From the NCBI GenBank assembly GCA_903921325.1, contig CAIXPL010000001.1, positions 248,001 through 312,000 on the forward strand: a DNA stretch of 64,000 nucleotides, given 5' to 3'. Positions 43,664 to 51,838 of this stretch are shown piece by piece. How positions within the stretch are numbered: position 1 is the stretch's first letter; each line of letters starts with the position of its first letter. Both the position numbers and the translations under genes were made by a program. The notes under the pieces were generated by a model that saw only the letters and a list, made by a program, of their open reading frames with translations, was not told the origin of the DNA and made no database searches. This stretch comes from an uncultured Pseudomonadota bacterium. GTDB taxonomy: Bacteria > Pseudomonadota > Gammaproteobacteria > Burkholderiales > SG8-39.

Positions 43664-45715
43664 TTACGCGACTTTCGCGTAACCGGCTCGGGCTGCATTG
43701 ATCAGCCCGGCAACATCGAGGATGAGCGCAACCCGGCCATCGCCCATGATGGTGGCGCCCGACACACCTGCCACCTTCCGGTAGTTGGTCTCAAGGCTCT
43801 TGATAACCACCTGGTGCTGACCGAGCAATTCGTCAACAAACAGAGCCGTCTTGGCCGCCTCTGACTCGAGAATGACCACGATTCCCTTGTCGATTTCGCG
43901 CACTTTGGGTTGCAGATTGAAAACCTCATGCAGTGCAAGCACCGGTACATATTCACCACGCACCTGCACGACCCTGCCCCGTCCGGCGATGTTCTTGAGA
44001 TGTTCACGCGCCGGTTGCAACGACTCGGTGATGTGGGTGAGCGGAATGATGAATACCTCTTTACCCACACCCACTGACATGCCATCGAGAATAGCCAGTG
44101 TCAGCGGCAGGCGAATCGAGATGCGGGTGCCCCCACCGAGCACCGAGCTGATCTCCACGTTGCCGCCCATCTCGCGGATGTTTCGTCGCACCACGTCCAT
44201 GCCCACGCCGCGGCCCGAGACATCCGTGACCTGGGCGGCGGTGGAGAAGCCCGCCTCGAAAATGAGCTGGTATACCTCCTGGTCGGACATCGCATCGGAC
44301 ACATTCATCCCGCGTTCGCGCGCCTTCGCCAGCAAACGGTCGCGATTTAATCCGGCACCATCGTCAACGACCTCGACCATGATGTTGCCGCCGCGATGGA
44401 ACGCGCGCAGCGTGATCGTTCCCTTGGCTGGCTTGCCGGCCGCCTCACGCGCGGCGGGAGACTCAATGCCATGGTCCAGACTGTTGCGTACAAGATGGGT
44501 GAGCGGATCGGTCAGCTTTTCGATCAAGCCCTTGTCGAGTTCGGTTGCTTCGCCTTCGGTCTCGAGATCAACCTGCTTGCCCAGTTTGGCCGCCAGATCG
44601 CGCACGACGCGCGGGAAGCGGCCGAACACGAAGGACATCGGCAACATGCGAATGGACATCGCCGACTCCTGCAGATCCCGCGTATTGCGCTGGAGCTGAG
44701 CCAGGCCATTGAACAGTGATTCATACAACACCGGGTCGGAATGCGAGGCGGTTTGCGCAAGCATTGCCTGCGTGATCACGAGCTCGCCGACGAGATTGAT
44801 CAATTCATCGACTTTCTGCACGCTCACACGGATGGAGGACGCATCTCCCTGCGCGACTGGTGCCTTGGCGGCCGTTTTTTGCTCGACCAGCTTGATTTCG
44901 GGATTTCGCACAGGTGAGCTTTCGCCCGGTGCCGACATGTCGCCGGGCACCGACTTGTCGGTTGCGGCTGGCGTGTCATTGGCCGCCGAAGGTGCGAGCT
45001 CCGTCGCGCTTGCGAGCGCATTCGCGGGCAGGGTTGCCGGGTCGACAAAAAGGCCGAAGGCCTTATCCTCTCTGAGTGCGTTGTCTGGTGCTGCGCTCGC
45101 CACCGCCGCACCGAGCACAGGCGTGGTGACCGGGTGCTCGACCGGTGCCTGCGCAGCCTTCGCCGTGTCGGCCATGGGCGGCTCTGCGGCCACCGGCACC
45201 GACTGCGCTGCGGGTGACACAGCAGGCGGTTGCGATGGCGTCGCAGTCGCATTTAACGTCGGATTCGGAGTTGCATTTGCGGCCGCCGCAGGCGCATTTG
45301 CGGCCGCCGCAGGCGTGACCGCGGGTTCAAGAAACGCGCGCAGTCGCACACACAGGGCGGTGACATCATCGAGCGGCACTGCGTCACCATCGCCCTTGCG
45401 TGCAGCGATCATCGATTTGAGCATATCTCCAGAGGCGAGGAATACGTCGATCAAGGCCCTCGACAAGGGCATCTGGCCCTTGCGCACCCGGTCGAACACC
45501 GTTTCCATCTCATGGGTGAGTTCGCTGATGTCCTTGAACCCGAACGCACCTGCCCCGCCCTTGATCGAATGTGCCGCTCGGAAAATGGCATTGAGCTGCT
45601 CCGGATCGGCCCCTTCCAGATTGAGCTCGAGGAGCAGGGTCTCCATGCTGGTCAAGTGTTCGTCGGCCTCATCGAAGAAGACGCCGTGAAACTCGGAGAG
45701 GTCGAAATCTTCCAT
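43664..45715 (-). CDS. cheA: Chemotaxis histidine kinase CheA
   Basis: 683 residues. P1 HPt domain with phospho-His49 ([16 protein letters not shown]), an Ala/Pro-rich stretch of roughly 150 residues (about 130-290) where a P2 CheY-docking domain would normally sit, P3 dimerisation ([20 protein letters not shown]), P4 ATPase with N box [12 protein letters not shown]1 [10 protein letters not shown] and G2 GRGVGMDVV, and a P5 CheW-like domain to the end. In the linker, [10 protein letters not shown] vaguely recalls the short YGFF-type motif seen in other betaproteobacterial CheAs; a folded P2 is not evident. It begins 3 nt after cheY. Confidence 0.95.
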   Translation of the reverse strand: MEDFDLSEFHGVFFDEADEHLTSMETLLLELNLEGADPEQLNAIFRAAHSIKGGAGAFGFKDISELTHEMETVFDRVRKGQMPLSRALIDVFLASGDMLKSMIAARKGDGDAVPLDDVTALCVRLRAFLEPAVTPAAAANAPAAAANATPNPTLNATATPSQPPAVSPAAQSVPVAAEPPMADTAKAAQAPVEHPVTTPVLGAAVASAAPDNALREDKAFGLFVDPATLPANALASATELAPSAANDTPAATDKSVPGDMSAPGESSPVRNPEIKLVEQKTAAKAPVAQGDASSIRVSVQKVDELINLVGELVITQAMLAQTASHSDPVLYESLFNGLAQLQRNTRDLQESAMSIRMLPMSFVFGRFPRVVRDLAAKLGKQVDLETEGEATELDKGLIEKLTDPLTHLVRNSLDHGIESPAAREAAGKPAKGTITLRAFHRGGNIMVEVVDDGAGLNRDRLLAKARERGMNVSDAMSDQEVYQLIFEAGFSTAAQVTDVSGRGVGMDVVRRNIREMGGNVEISSVLGGGTRISIRLPLTLAILDGMSVGVGKEVFIIPLTHITESLQPAREHLKNIAGRGRVVQVRGEYVPVLALHEVFNLQPKVREIDKGIVVILESEAAKTALFVDELLGQHQVVIKSLETNYRKVAGVSGATIMGDGRVALILDVAGLINAARAGYAKVA

Positions 45716-45718
45716 GGC

Positions 45719-46084
45719 TTATCCAATCACTTTGCGCACGATGTCGAGCAGCCGCTGGGGGTCGAATGGCTTTACCAGCCAGCCGGTGGCACCAGCCGCG
45801 CGCCCCTGCGATTTCATTTCATCGCTGGATTCAGTGGTCAGCATGAGAATGGGGACCGATTGATACTCCGGCATACCACGCAGGGACTGTATGAGCTCAA
45901 GGCCAGTCATGCGGGGCATGTTCTGGTCGGTGAGCACCAGGTGGGCCTGGTGGCGTCGCGCCTTGTCCAGACCGTCGTGGCCATCGACTGCCTCGACGAC
46001 GTCGTAGCCGCCTGATTTCAGCGCGAACTGAACCATTCGCCGCATCGAGGGCGAGTCATCTACAGCAAGTATTGTTTTGGGCAT
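45719..46084 (-). CDS. cheY: Chemotaxis response regulator CheY
   Basis: 121 residues; single receiver domain. Acidic pair D9-D10, phospho-acceptor D53 (LVLTDQNMPRMTG), Thr in MLTTESS and Lys in LVKPFDPQRL. It lies between a CheZ-like gene and cheA. ATG 46084 gives the standard length; the upstream open frame overlaps the CheZ-like gene. It may either act on the flagellar switch or serve as a phosphate sink, given the second CheY at 46974. Confidence 0.94.
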   Translation of the reverse strand: MPKTILAVDDSPSMRRMVQFALKSGGYDVVEAVDGHDGLDKARRHQAHLVLTDQNMPRMTGLELIQSLRGMPEYQSVPILMLTTESSDEMKSQGRAAGATGWLVKPFDPQRLLDIVRKVIG

Positions 46085-46103
46085 GAGCTCGATTCCTGGC
46101 AGG

Positions 46104-46580
46104 CTAAAACAGTTCAAATTTGCCGGTAGCCATGAGCGACTGGCCAACCGAGTTGTCACGTTGCACGGCGAATCCGGCGGGCGGGGCGGCCTCGATGCCA
46201 CTGTTGCCAGCCAAACCCTTGAGTTGGGCAGACATCCGTCCCATTCGATCAACCCGCCGGAACGCGCGAGCAAGCAGTTGTGAGGAAATGTCGTGAAACT
46301 GCAAAGCGGTGGCCGCCTTGCCCAGGCTGCGCTGGAGGTCCTGCGAGATCGCGTCCAACTCCGATCCGCTTTGACCAGTTCGCAGCGCGAGCACGCACTG
46401 GCGCTCGCTCAGAACGCTGACACTTTCGAAACTGGCCTCCAGACGCGAGGCAGCATCGGCGAGCAGGGTGCCGAGCTGTTCGAGTTCAGCGCGCAGGACG
46501 AGCGCCTCCTCGCCTAGCGTCTGTGCGTACTGCGCCACGGAGGACTGCAGCGCGGCGGCAGCCTCATTGTGCTTCGACAT
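46104..46580 (-). CDS. Small CheZ-like protein with DxxxQ motif
   Basis: 158 residues, almost entirely helical. Helices about 8-85 form a long hairpin-like region, followed by LQFHDISSQLLARAFRRVDR. Within this, D97 and Q101 give the DxxxQ spacing of the CheZ phosphatase active site (QDFQDLTGQ in enteric CheZ). A flexible stretch leads to a hydrophobic C-terminal peptide, GQSLMATGKFELF, in the position where CheZ has its CheY-tethering helix. The protein is shorter than CheZ (about 210 residues) and overall identity looks low, so the phosphatase role is inference. It is the first gene of the chemotaxis operon, 19 nt before cheY, which supports it. Confidence 0.6.
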   Translation of the reverse strand: MSKHNEAAAALQSSVAQYAQTLGEEALVLRAELEQLGTLLADAASRLEASFESVSVLSERQCVLALRTGQSGSELDAISQDLQRSLGKAATALQFHDISSQLLARAFRRVDRMGRMSAQLKGLAGNSGIEAAPPAGFAVQRDNSVGQSLMATGKFELF

Positions 46581-46655
46581 GTTCGAGTTCCCTTCTTTCC
46601 AATGTGCAACTGCGGCGCCAATGCACGCGAACCACTGGGGCGATTGTTCAATGTG

Positions 46656-46682
46656 TTATCGGCACGCAATCCCGGGAATAAA
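46656..46682 (-). promoter_or_regulatory. Candidate sigma-28 (FliA) promoter of the chemotaxis operon
   Basis: On the minus strand GCCGATAA (46663-46656) is identical to the FliA -10 consensus. The -35 side is weak: TTTA rather than TAAA at the right 15-nt spacing. It lies 76 nt upstream of the CheZ-like start. Flagellar-type control of a che operon is common, which supports the call. Confidence 0.5.
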
Positions 46683-46825
46683 GGCGGGAATCTCCCTCAG
46701 ACCGCGGTCAATCGCGGGAATCCCACGCGGAGTGCGACCTAATGCACGGGCTCGCGCCAGTATCGATGCAGGATCGCTCGTCACAGCGGAACATTGAATT
46801 TGTAGCCGCGCCCGTTCGATCGCAC

Positions 46826-46852
46826 TCAAGTTCTTCGAAATCGAGTCGATAT
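46826..46852 (+). promoter_or_regulatory. Candidate sigma-28 (FliA) promoter of the second cheY
   Basis: TCAAGTTC (6 of 8 to TAAAGTTT), exactly 11 nt, then GTCGATAT (6 of 8 to GCCGATAA). It is on the plus strand, 121 nt upstream of the cheY at 46974. Together with the opposite-facing site it would place both units under flagellar control. Confidence 0.5.
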
Positions 46853-46973
46853 CGTGCCTATGACGGGCGGCGGTCGCGATCAAGGATGATCGTGAACCGG
46901 GCCAGCAGTCTGCCCAGCGCGGTTGCGGGGCGAAGCGGGCGCCCCCCTTTTTTATCGACTTACGGAGGCTGTA

Positions 46974-47336
46974 ATGCAAATCATGGTTGTGGACGACAGC
47001 AGGGCGATGCGCATGATTGTCTTGAAAACCCTGCGTCAGGCAGGATTTCGCGGTCACACGTTTGTTGAGGCAGCCGATGGCGCAGAAGCCCTCGAAGCCA
47101 TCAAAGCCGCACCACCGGACCTCGTACTCTCGGATTGGAACATGCCGAAACTCTCGGGCATCGATCTGCTGAAAGAACTCCGGACCGAAGGATGCGATGT
47201 GAAATTCGGCTTCATTACCTCGGAGTCCACCCCCGAGATGCGCGAGATGTCGCGTGAGGCGGGTGCCTTGTTCCTCATCGCAAAGCCGTTTGACGAGGAC
47301 ACGTTTCGACAGGTGCTCGAACCCCTACTCGATTAG
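46974..47336 (+). CDS. cheY: Second CheY-type single-domain response regulator
   Basis: 120 residues. Receiver domain with D7-D8, phospho-acceptor D54 (LVLSDWNMPKLSG), conserved Thr/Ser (FITSEST) and Lys in IAKPFDEDTF. The WNMPK variant is frequent in CheY proteins that bind FliM. A CGGAGG ribosome site precedes ATG 46974. It is divergent from the che operon and followed, after 177 nt, by an ExxN-motif protein that could dephosphorylate it. Confidence 0.92.
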   Translation: MQIMVVDDSRAMRMIVLKTLRQAGFRGHTFVEAADGAEALEAIKAAPPDLVLSDWNMPKLSGIDLLKELRTEGCDVKFGFITSESTPEMREMSREAGALFLIAKPFDEDTFRQVLEPLLD

Positions 47337-47436
47337 TCGGACGCTGCTTGGCGATCGTGCACGGCCAGAGCACCCAGGCGGTGCGCGATCAATTACGGAC
47401 TGCTCGATCAACCACTGACTGGTCCATTCGTTACAG

Positions 47437-47496
47437 GCGCCACTGCACGAAACGCCACTGCACGGAACGCCATTGCACGAAACGCGACTGGACCGA
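47437..47496. repeat. Four tandem 15-nt repeats
   Basis: GCGCCACTGCACGAA, ACGCCACTGCACGGA, ACGCCATTGCACGAA and ACGCGACTGGACCGA follow each other without spacers. They end 17 nt before the ATG at 47514, so they fall in the 5' leader of that gene. No CRISPR-like spacers and no stem structure are seen. They may alter the leader length between strains. Confidence 0.8.
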
Positions 47497-47513
47497 ACAA
47501 GGACACACAAACC

Positions 47514-47987
47514 ATGCCCATCAAACTACCCCCTGCCAATGCCGTGGCCGATATGCTCGGCGGCCTGATCAGCCGTGCAGTGACAGCGAAAGCCTCTCCC
47601 GCACTCAAGCTCGATCTGGGCTCGCAGTCGGTTGCCGCCTATCTGGATGAGTCAAAAAGCCTGCTCGCTGTGGCCTATTGCGATCTACCCGTCGGTGCGA
47701 GCCTGGCAGCAGCACTCATGCTGGTGCCCTCTGAGCGGGTTGACGAGTGTGTCAAGGAGAAGGAACTCGACACAGTGCTCAAGGAAAACCTGTACGAGAT
47801 ATTCAACGTGATGGCTTCGCTATTCCCAAAGAATGGCGCGCCGCGTCTGGTGTTACGGGAATTGAACGCCGATGGGACCATCCCCGATGATGTGAAGGCC
47901 GTGCTGGACAAACCCGGTGCCCGTCTCGATCTGGACATCAACGTGTCTGGCTATCGATCGGGAAAGCTCGCGATCCTCAGCCACTGA
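47514..47987 (+). CDS. CheX/CheC-like protein (putative CheY-P phosphatase)
   Basis: 157 residues, no signal peptide or membrane span. I do not recognise it by overall similarity. However, residues 91-98 (ENLYEIFN) give E95xxN98 with an acidic residue four before, close to the [DS]xxxExxN active site of CheC/CheX/FliY phosphatases. The surrounding layout also resembles CheX: a beta pair with a small-residue turn (LPVGASLAAALMLVPSERV), a helix carrying the motif, then strands. The Pro expected about 22 residues after Asn lies instead at +26. Its location beside a cheY agrees. The fold assignment is inference; a novel chemotaxis-associated protein is the alternative. Confidence 0.5.
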   Translation: MPIKLPPANAVADMLGGLISRAVTAKASPALKLDLGSQSVAAYLDESKSLLAVAYCDLPVGASLAAALMLVPSERVDECVKEKELDTVLKENLYEIFNVMASLFPKNGAPRLVLRELNADGTIPDDVKAVLDKPGARLDLDINVSGYRSGKLAILSH

Positions 47988-47991
47988 GCGC

Positions 47992-48021
47992 GCACCGGGC
48001 ACGACTGAGCGTGCCCGGTGC
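47992..48021. terminator. Long stem-loop between convergent genes
   Basis: GCACCGGGCACG (47992-48003), loop ACTGAG, and CGTGCCCGGTGC (48010-48021) form a perfect 12-bp stem. There is no T run, but its place between the stops of two convergent genes suggests a transcription end or mRNA 3' stabiliser. Confidence 0.55.
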
Positions 48022-48035
48022 TGCCACTTGCGCGC

Positions 48036-50246
48036 TCAAGCAAACGTAATGCCGTGCTTCTTGAGTGGTATCGAACGAATGCGTTTGCCGGTTGCGCGAT
48101 AAAACGCATTGAGGACCGCCGGCGCCGCCACACAGATCGTCGGCTCACCGATGCCGCCCCAGGGCTCACTGCCGCCGGTGGGCATCACGATTGCTTCGAC
48201 CTTGGGCATGTGGCGAATACGCATCGATTCGTAGGTATCAAAGTTCTGCTGCTCGACACGACCGTCCTTCACGGTGCACTCGCCAAAGAACAGCGCGGAG
48301 AGTCCGTACACGAAGGAACCGGCAACCTGGCGCTCGATCTGTGCAGGGTTCACCGCATACCCCGGGTCAGTCGCCGCCACGATGCGATGGATCTTGATGC
48401 GATTGCCGCCCGTTACCGAGATTTCAGCGGCGGCAGCCACAAAGCTCCCAAATGCCTTCATCTGCGCGAGGCCACGATAGACCCCGGGCGCAGCTGGCTT
48501 TGACCAACCGATCCGTTCGGCAACGGCATCGAGCACACCCCGATTGCGCGGGTGGTTCACCGTCAGCTGACGACGAAACTCGAGTGGATCGGCGCCCGCC
48601 GCATCGGCCAGTTCATCAACGAAGCATTCCAGAAAAATCGCATTCTGATTGGCATTCACGCCGCGCCAGAAACCCGGTTTCAGATGCGTGTTGCGCATCG
48701 CGTGATCGATCAGCAGGTTGGGCACCGTATAGCCAAAGCCGTGCTCACCGGGCTGATAGAGGCCCTGGAACGTGAGCGGGTCCATGCCATTGACCAGATT
48801 GGCTGGCGCCACATCCGCGATGATCGATTGACCGGACAGGCGCATGTGCAACGCGACCAGCCGGTTCTGCGCATCGAACCCACCGACCAGCCGGCTTTGC
48901 ATGATCGGGTGATAGCGGCCGTGGGTCATGTCCTCTTCGCGACTCCACAGCAATTTCACCGGCGTGCCCGGAATCTGCTTGGCAATCAATACCGCCTGGG
49001 TCACAAAATCCTGAAATCCGCGCCGACCGAATCCGCCACCGAGGTTGATCTTGTAGACCTCCACCTTGTCAGCGGGCAGGCCCGCGGCCTCGGTGGCCGC
49101 GGCAAATGACGCCTCGCCATTCTGGGTCGGCACCCAGACCTCCAGCCGCTCGGGGGTATAACGCGCAGTGGCGTTCATCGGCTCCATCGGCGCGTGGTTC
49201 TGAAACGGATAGTCGTAGACCGCCTCGACTGTCTTCGTCGCAGTGGCAAGGGCCCCCCTGGCATCGCCATTGCTGTTGCCGGTGAATGCCTGTGACGCGG
49301 TCAGACCCTCTTTCAGGCGAAACGCGATGCTCGCGCTCGAGGCTTTGGCGCCCGCCCCTTCATCCCACTCGATGGGCAACGCGTCGAGCGCCGTCTTGGC
49401 CTGCCACCAGGTATCGGCCACCACGGCAACGGCCGACGTGCCCACTTGCAACACGTGGCGCACCCCTTTCATGCGGCTCACCTTCGTGGCGTCAAAACTG
49501 CGCAGCGAGCCCCGTTGTACCGGACAATCCCGAATCGCCGCATTGAGCATGCCGGGCAACTTCAGATCGGTACCGTAGACTTGCGCACCAGTGAGCTTGC
49601 CCAGCGTATCGAGCCGCGCAAGGGGTTTGCCGGCAATTTTCCAATCCTTCGGGTCTTTCAGCTTTACGCCTTTGGGAATCTCAAGACGCGCAGCATCCTC
49701 GGCCACCTGACCATAGGTCACGCTACGGCCGCTTGGCGTATGGGTGATTACGCTCGCTGCGGCTACGCATTCGCTGGCTGCAACATTCCATCGATTGGCC
49801 GCCGCCTGCACGAGCATCGTGCGCGCCGCTGCGCCACCTTCGCGCACATACTCGTGCGAGGCGCGAATACCGCGGCTGCCACCGGTGGCGAAGTCGCGCC
49901 AGATGCGCGCCCGCTTGACATTCTGACCGGGCGTGGGGTATTCGGTCGTGACCTTGCCCCAGTCGCATTCCAGCTCCTCGGCCACCAGTTGCGCAAGGCC
50001 GGTCAACGTCCCCTGCCCCATTTCCGAGCGCGCAATGCGGATGACCACCGTGTCATCGGGTCGAATGACGACCCAGGCGGTGACTTCCGGAAAGCCGTTG
50101 GCATCTCTTATGACCTGGGCCGGCCCTTCCGCCGCATCGGCTGCCGTGGGACCAAAAGGCAATTGCAGCCCAAGGGCGAGTCCGCCGCCGCCAAGGGCAC
50201 CACCGAGAACAAAGGAACGGCGCGTTGGGTTCAATACAGTCGTCAT
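48036..50246 (-). CDS. iorB: IorB-type molybdopterin large subunit, Tat-exported
   Basis: 736 residues. A twin-arginine signal (TRRSFVLGGALGGGGLALGL) is followed by tandem aldehyde oxidase/xanthine dehydrogenase molybdopterin-binding domains: ARSEMGQGTLTGLAQLVAEE, ATGGSRGIRASHEYVREGGA, INLGGGFGRRGFQDFVTQAV, HLKPGFWRGVNANQNAIFLE and a GGIGEPTICVAAPAVLNAFY end with the catalytic Glu. This is the isoquinoline 1-oxidoreductase beta group, periplasmic molybdenum hydroxylases or aldehyde dehydrogenases that usually pass electrons to cytochrome c. The matching [2Fe-2S] subunit is encoded 12 nt upstream. The substrate cannot be told. It contrasts with the orphan large subunit at 15502-17853. Confidence 0.88.
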   Translation of the reverse strand: MTTVLNPTRRSFVLGGALGGGGLALGLQLPFGPTAADAAEGPAQVIRDANGFPEVTAWVVIRPDDTVVIRIARSEMGQGTLTGLAQLVAEELECDWGKVTTEYPTPGQNVKRARIWRDFATGGSRGIRASHEYVREGGAAARTMLVQAAANRWNVAASECVAAASVITHTPSGRSVTYGQVAEDAARLEIPKGVKLKDPKDWKIAGKPLARLDTLGKLTGAQVYGTDLKLPGMLNAAIRDCPVQRGSLRSFDATKVSRMKGVRHVLQVGTSAVAVVADTWWQAKTALDALPIEWDEGAGAKASSASIAFRLKEGLTASQAFTGNSNGDARGALATATKTVEAVYDYPFQNHAPMEPMNATARYTPERLEVWVPTQNGEASFAAATEAAGLPADKVEVYKINLGGGFGRRGFQDFVTQAVLIAKQIPGTPVKLLWSREEDMTHGRYHPIMQSRLVGGFDAQNRLVALHMRLSGQSIIADVAPANLVNGMDPLTFQGLYQPGEHGFGYTVPNLLIDHAMRNTHLKPGFWRGVNANQNAIFLECFVDELADAAGADPLEFRRQLTVNHPRNRGVLDAVAERIGWSKPAAPGVYRGLAQMKAFGSFVAAAAEISVTGGNRIKIHRIVAATDPGYAVNPAQIERQVAGSFVYGLSALFFGECTVKDGRVEQQNFDTYESMRIRHMPKVEAIVMPTGGSEPWGGIGEPTICVAAPAVLNAFYRATGKRIRSIPLKKHGITFA

Positions 50247-50258
50247 TTCAGTGTCCCC

Positions 50259-50708
50259 TTACGCGGCCGCAGCGGCGTGAATCGCCTGGCGAACTTGCTG
50301 GAAAGTGCCGCAACGACAGATGTTGGTGATGTTGTCGTCGATCTGCGCATCCGTCGGTTTCGGAATCTGGTTGAGCAATGCTGCTGCCGCCATGATCATG
50401 CCTGACTGGCAATACCCGCACTGCGGCACCTGATGATCAAGCCAGGCCTGCTGCACCTTGTGCAGCTTGTTGTCCTTGGCGAGTCCTTCGATCGTGGTGA
50501 TCGAGCGGCCGGCCACCGCTGCCACGGGAATGGAGCATGAACGCACCGGCGCGCCTTCCAGATGCACGGTGCAGGCACCGCACTGTGCAATGCCGCAGCC
50601 ATATTTAGTACCGGTGAGCCCTACCTGCTCGCGCAAAATCCATAGGAGCGGTGTAGTTGGATCGGCATCGATCGACTGCGCCTTTCCATTGACACTGAAA
50701 GCAATCAT
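50259..50708 (-). CDS. iorA: IorA-type [2Fe-2S] small subunit
   Basis: 149 residues. Plant-type ferredoxin domain with GTKYGCGIAQCGACTVHLEG and the helical [2Fe-2S] domain with VPQCGYCQSGMIMAAAALLN and NICRCGTFQQVRQAI, so both clusters are intact. It has no signal peptide; in this family it is exported together with the Tat-tagged large subunit. ATG 50708 follows AGAGG closely and AGGAGG a little further off. The frame upstream to 50759 is probably not translated. Confidence 0.92.
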   Translation of the reverse strand: MIAFSVNGKAQSIDADPTTPLLWILREQVGLTGTKYGCGIAQCGACTVHLEGAPVRSCSIPVAAVAGRSITTIEGLAKDNKLHKVQQAWLDHQVPQCGYCQSGMIMAAAALLNQIPKPTDAQIDDNITNICRCGTFQQVRQAIHAAAAA

Positions 50709-50804
50709 CCTCTGTGACCTCCTGGAGTCGAGCGCATCGGCGCTCAGTTGAATTACCACACGTAATGTATCAGCGCAAAGTGAATCCCTGACTGTCAGTC
50801 AGGG

Positions 50805-51776
50805 TCAATCCAGATGGATATCGAGCTTCTTTACAATGGGCAGCCAGCGCTTTTCTTCGGAAGCAAGAAACTCGGCAAACTGCTCAGGAGAGTTGCCCAC
50901 AATGACCAGGCCAAGCCCCAGCAGCTTGGCACTCACGCCCGGGTCGCGCAGCGCGCGAACAATTTCCAGATTGAGCTTGGCGATGATCTCAGGGGGCGTT
51001 GCCTTGAGTGTCGCCACGCCCACGATCGGCGCAATGTCCAGCCCCGGGTAGCCCAGTTCGGCCAGCGCAGGCACATCCGGAGTGACACTCAAGCGCTGTG
51101 TGGAGAACGTTGCCAGTGCGCGGATCTTGCCGCTTTTCAGATGCGGCAACACCACGACGGTGTCAGTGACCGCGAGCGGGATTTGCCCTGCAGTGAGATC
51201 CTGAATCACCGGCGCGATGCCTTTGTACTGGACATCGGGCACTTGCAATCCGGCGCGCTCTTTCAGCACTTCCATCGCGATGTTATGGGCCAGGCCGCGC
51301 CCCGGCGAGCCGTAGTCATACTTGGTCGGGTTCTTCTTGACTTCTTCGATGAAACTGGCGAAGTCATTGGCCGGAAAATCCGCCTTGACCGACAGTACCA
51401 GCGGGGCAAAGATCAAATTGGTGATCGGTGCGAAGTCGCGGTTGGCCACGTAAGGAAGCTTGGAGTACATCGCCGCGTTGAACACCATGACACCCTGTTC
51501 AACGCTGAGCAGGGTATAGCCATCGGCAGGTGCCTGGGTCACATATTGCGCCGCGATGATCGAACTCGCCCCCGGACGATTCTCGATCAGTACCGACTGA
51601 CCGATATTCTGCGCCATTTTGGCCGCCACCAGGCGCGACACTGCATCGACGCCGCCACCGGGGGGGAATCCGACCACCCAGGTAATGGGTTTCATCGGAA
51701 ACGTGCTGGCCTGACCCAATGCGACTACAGGCAGGCACAAACATGCGGCGAGCATGTAACGCGCAAATCGAACCAT
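50805..51776 (-). CDS. Bug/TctC-family periplasmic solute receptor
   Basis: 323 residues. Signal peptide (YMLAACLCLPVVALGQA), then the typical Bug core: PITWVVGFPPGGGVDAVSRL, GQSVLIENRPGASSIIAAQY, PADGYTLLSV, and ALAELGYPGLDIAPIVGV. Bug proteins bind carboxylates, often dicarboxylates, amino acids or aromatic acids, and feed tripartite tricarboxylate transporters or signalling systems. No TctA or TctB gene is near. An AAGGAGGA site precedes the ATG. It is the third of three Bug genes in a row and lies 96 nt upstream of iorA, so one operon could include both. Confidence 0.9.
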   Translation of the reverse strand: MVRFARYMLAACLCLPVVALGQASTFPMKPITWVVGFPPGGGVDAVSRLVAAKMAQNIGQSVLIENRPGASSIIAAQYVTQAPADGYTLLSVEQGVMVFNAAMYSKLPYVANRDFAPITNLIFAPLVLSVKADFPANDFASFIEEVKKNPTKYDYGSPGRGLAHNIAMEVLKERAGLQVPDVQYKGIAPVIQDLTAGQIPLAVTDTVVVLPHLKSGKIRALATFSTQRLSVTPDVPALAELGYPGLDIAPIVGVATLKATPPEIIAKLNLEIVRALRDPGVSAKLLGLGLVIVGNSPEQFAEFLASEEKRWLPIVKKLDIHLD

Positions 51777-51838
51777 CGCGGCGTCCTCCTTATTGTCTCC
51801 TGGGGCCTGTGCTCTTTACGGCAGGGCTGCCCGACTTC

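Larger units (their letters stand above)
46581..46973. other. Divergent regulatory region between the two chemotaxis units
   Basis: 393 nt with no supported gene. It contains a perfect sigma-28 -10 element facing the ten-gene operon and a good sigma-28 promoter facing the second cheY (listed separately). Two related segments, CCCGGGAATAAAGGCGGGAA and CGCGGGAATCCCACGCG, lie at about 46670-46730 and form partial palindromes. Small open frames across the region show no conserved features. Confidence 0.5.

Noticed and set aside
47437-47496. Possible CRISPR array
   Set aside because: The repeats are 15 nt, directly adjacent and without spacers; no cas genes are in the window.
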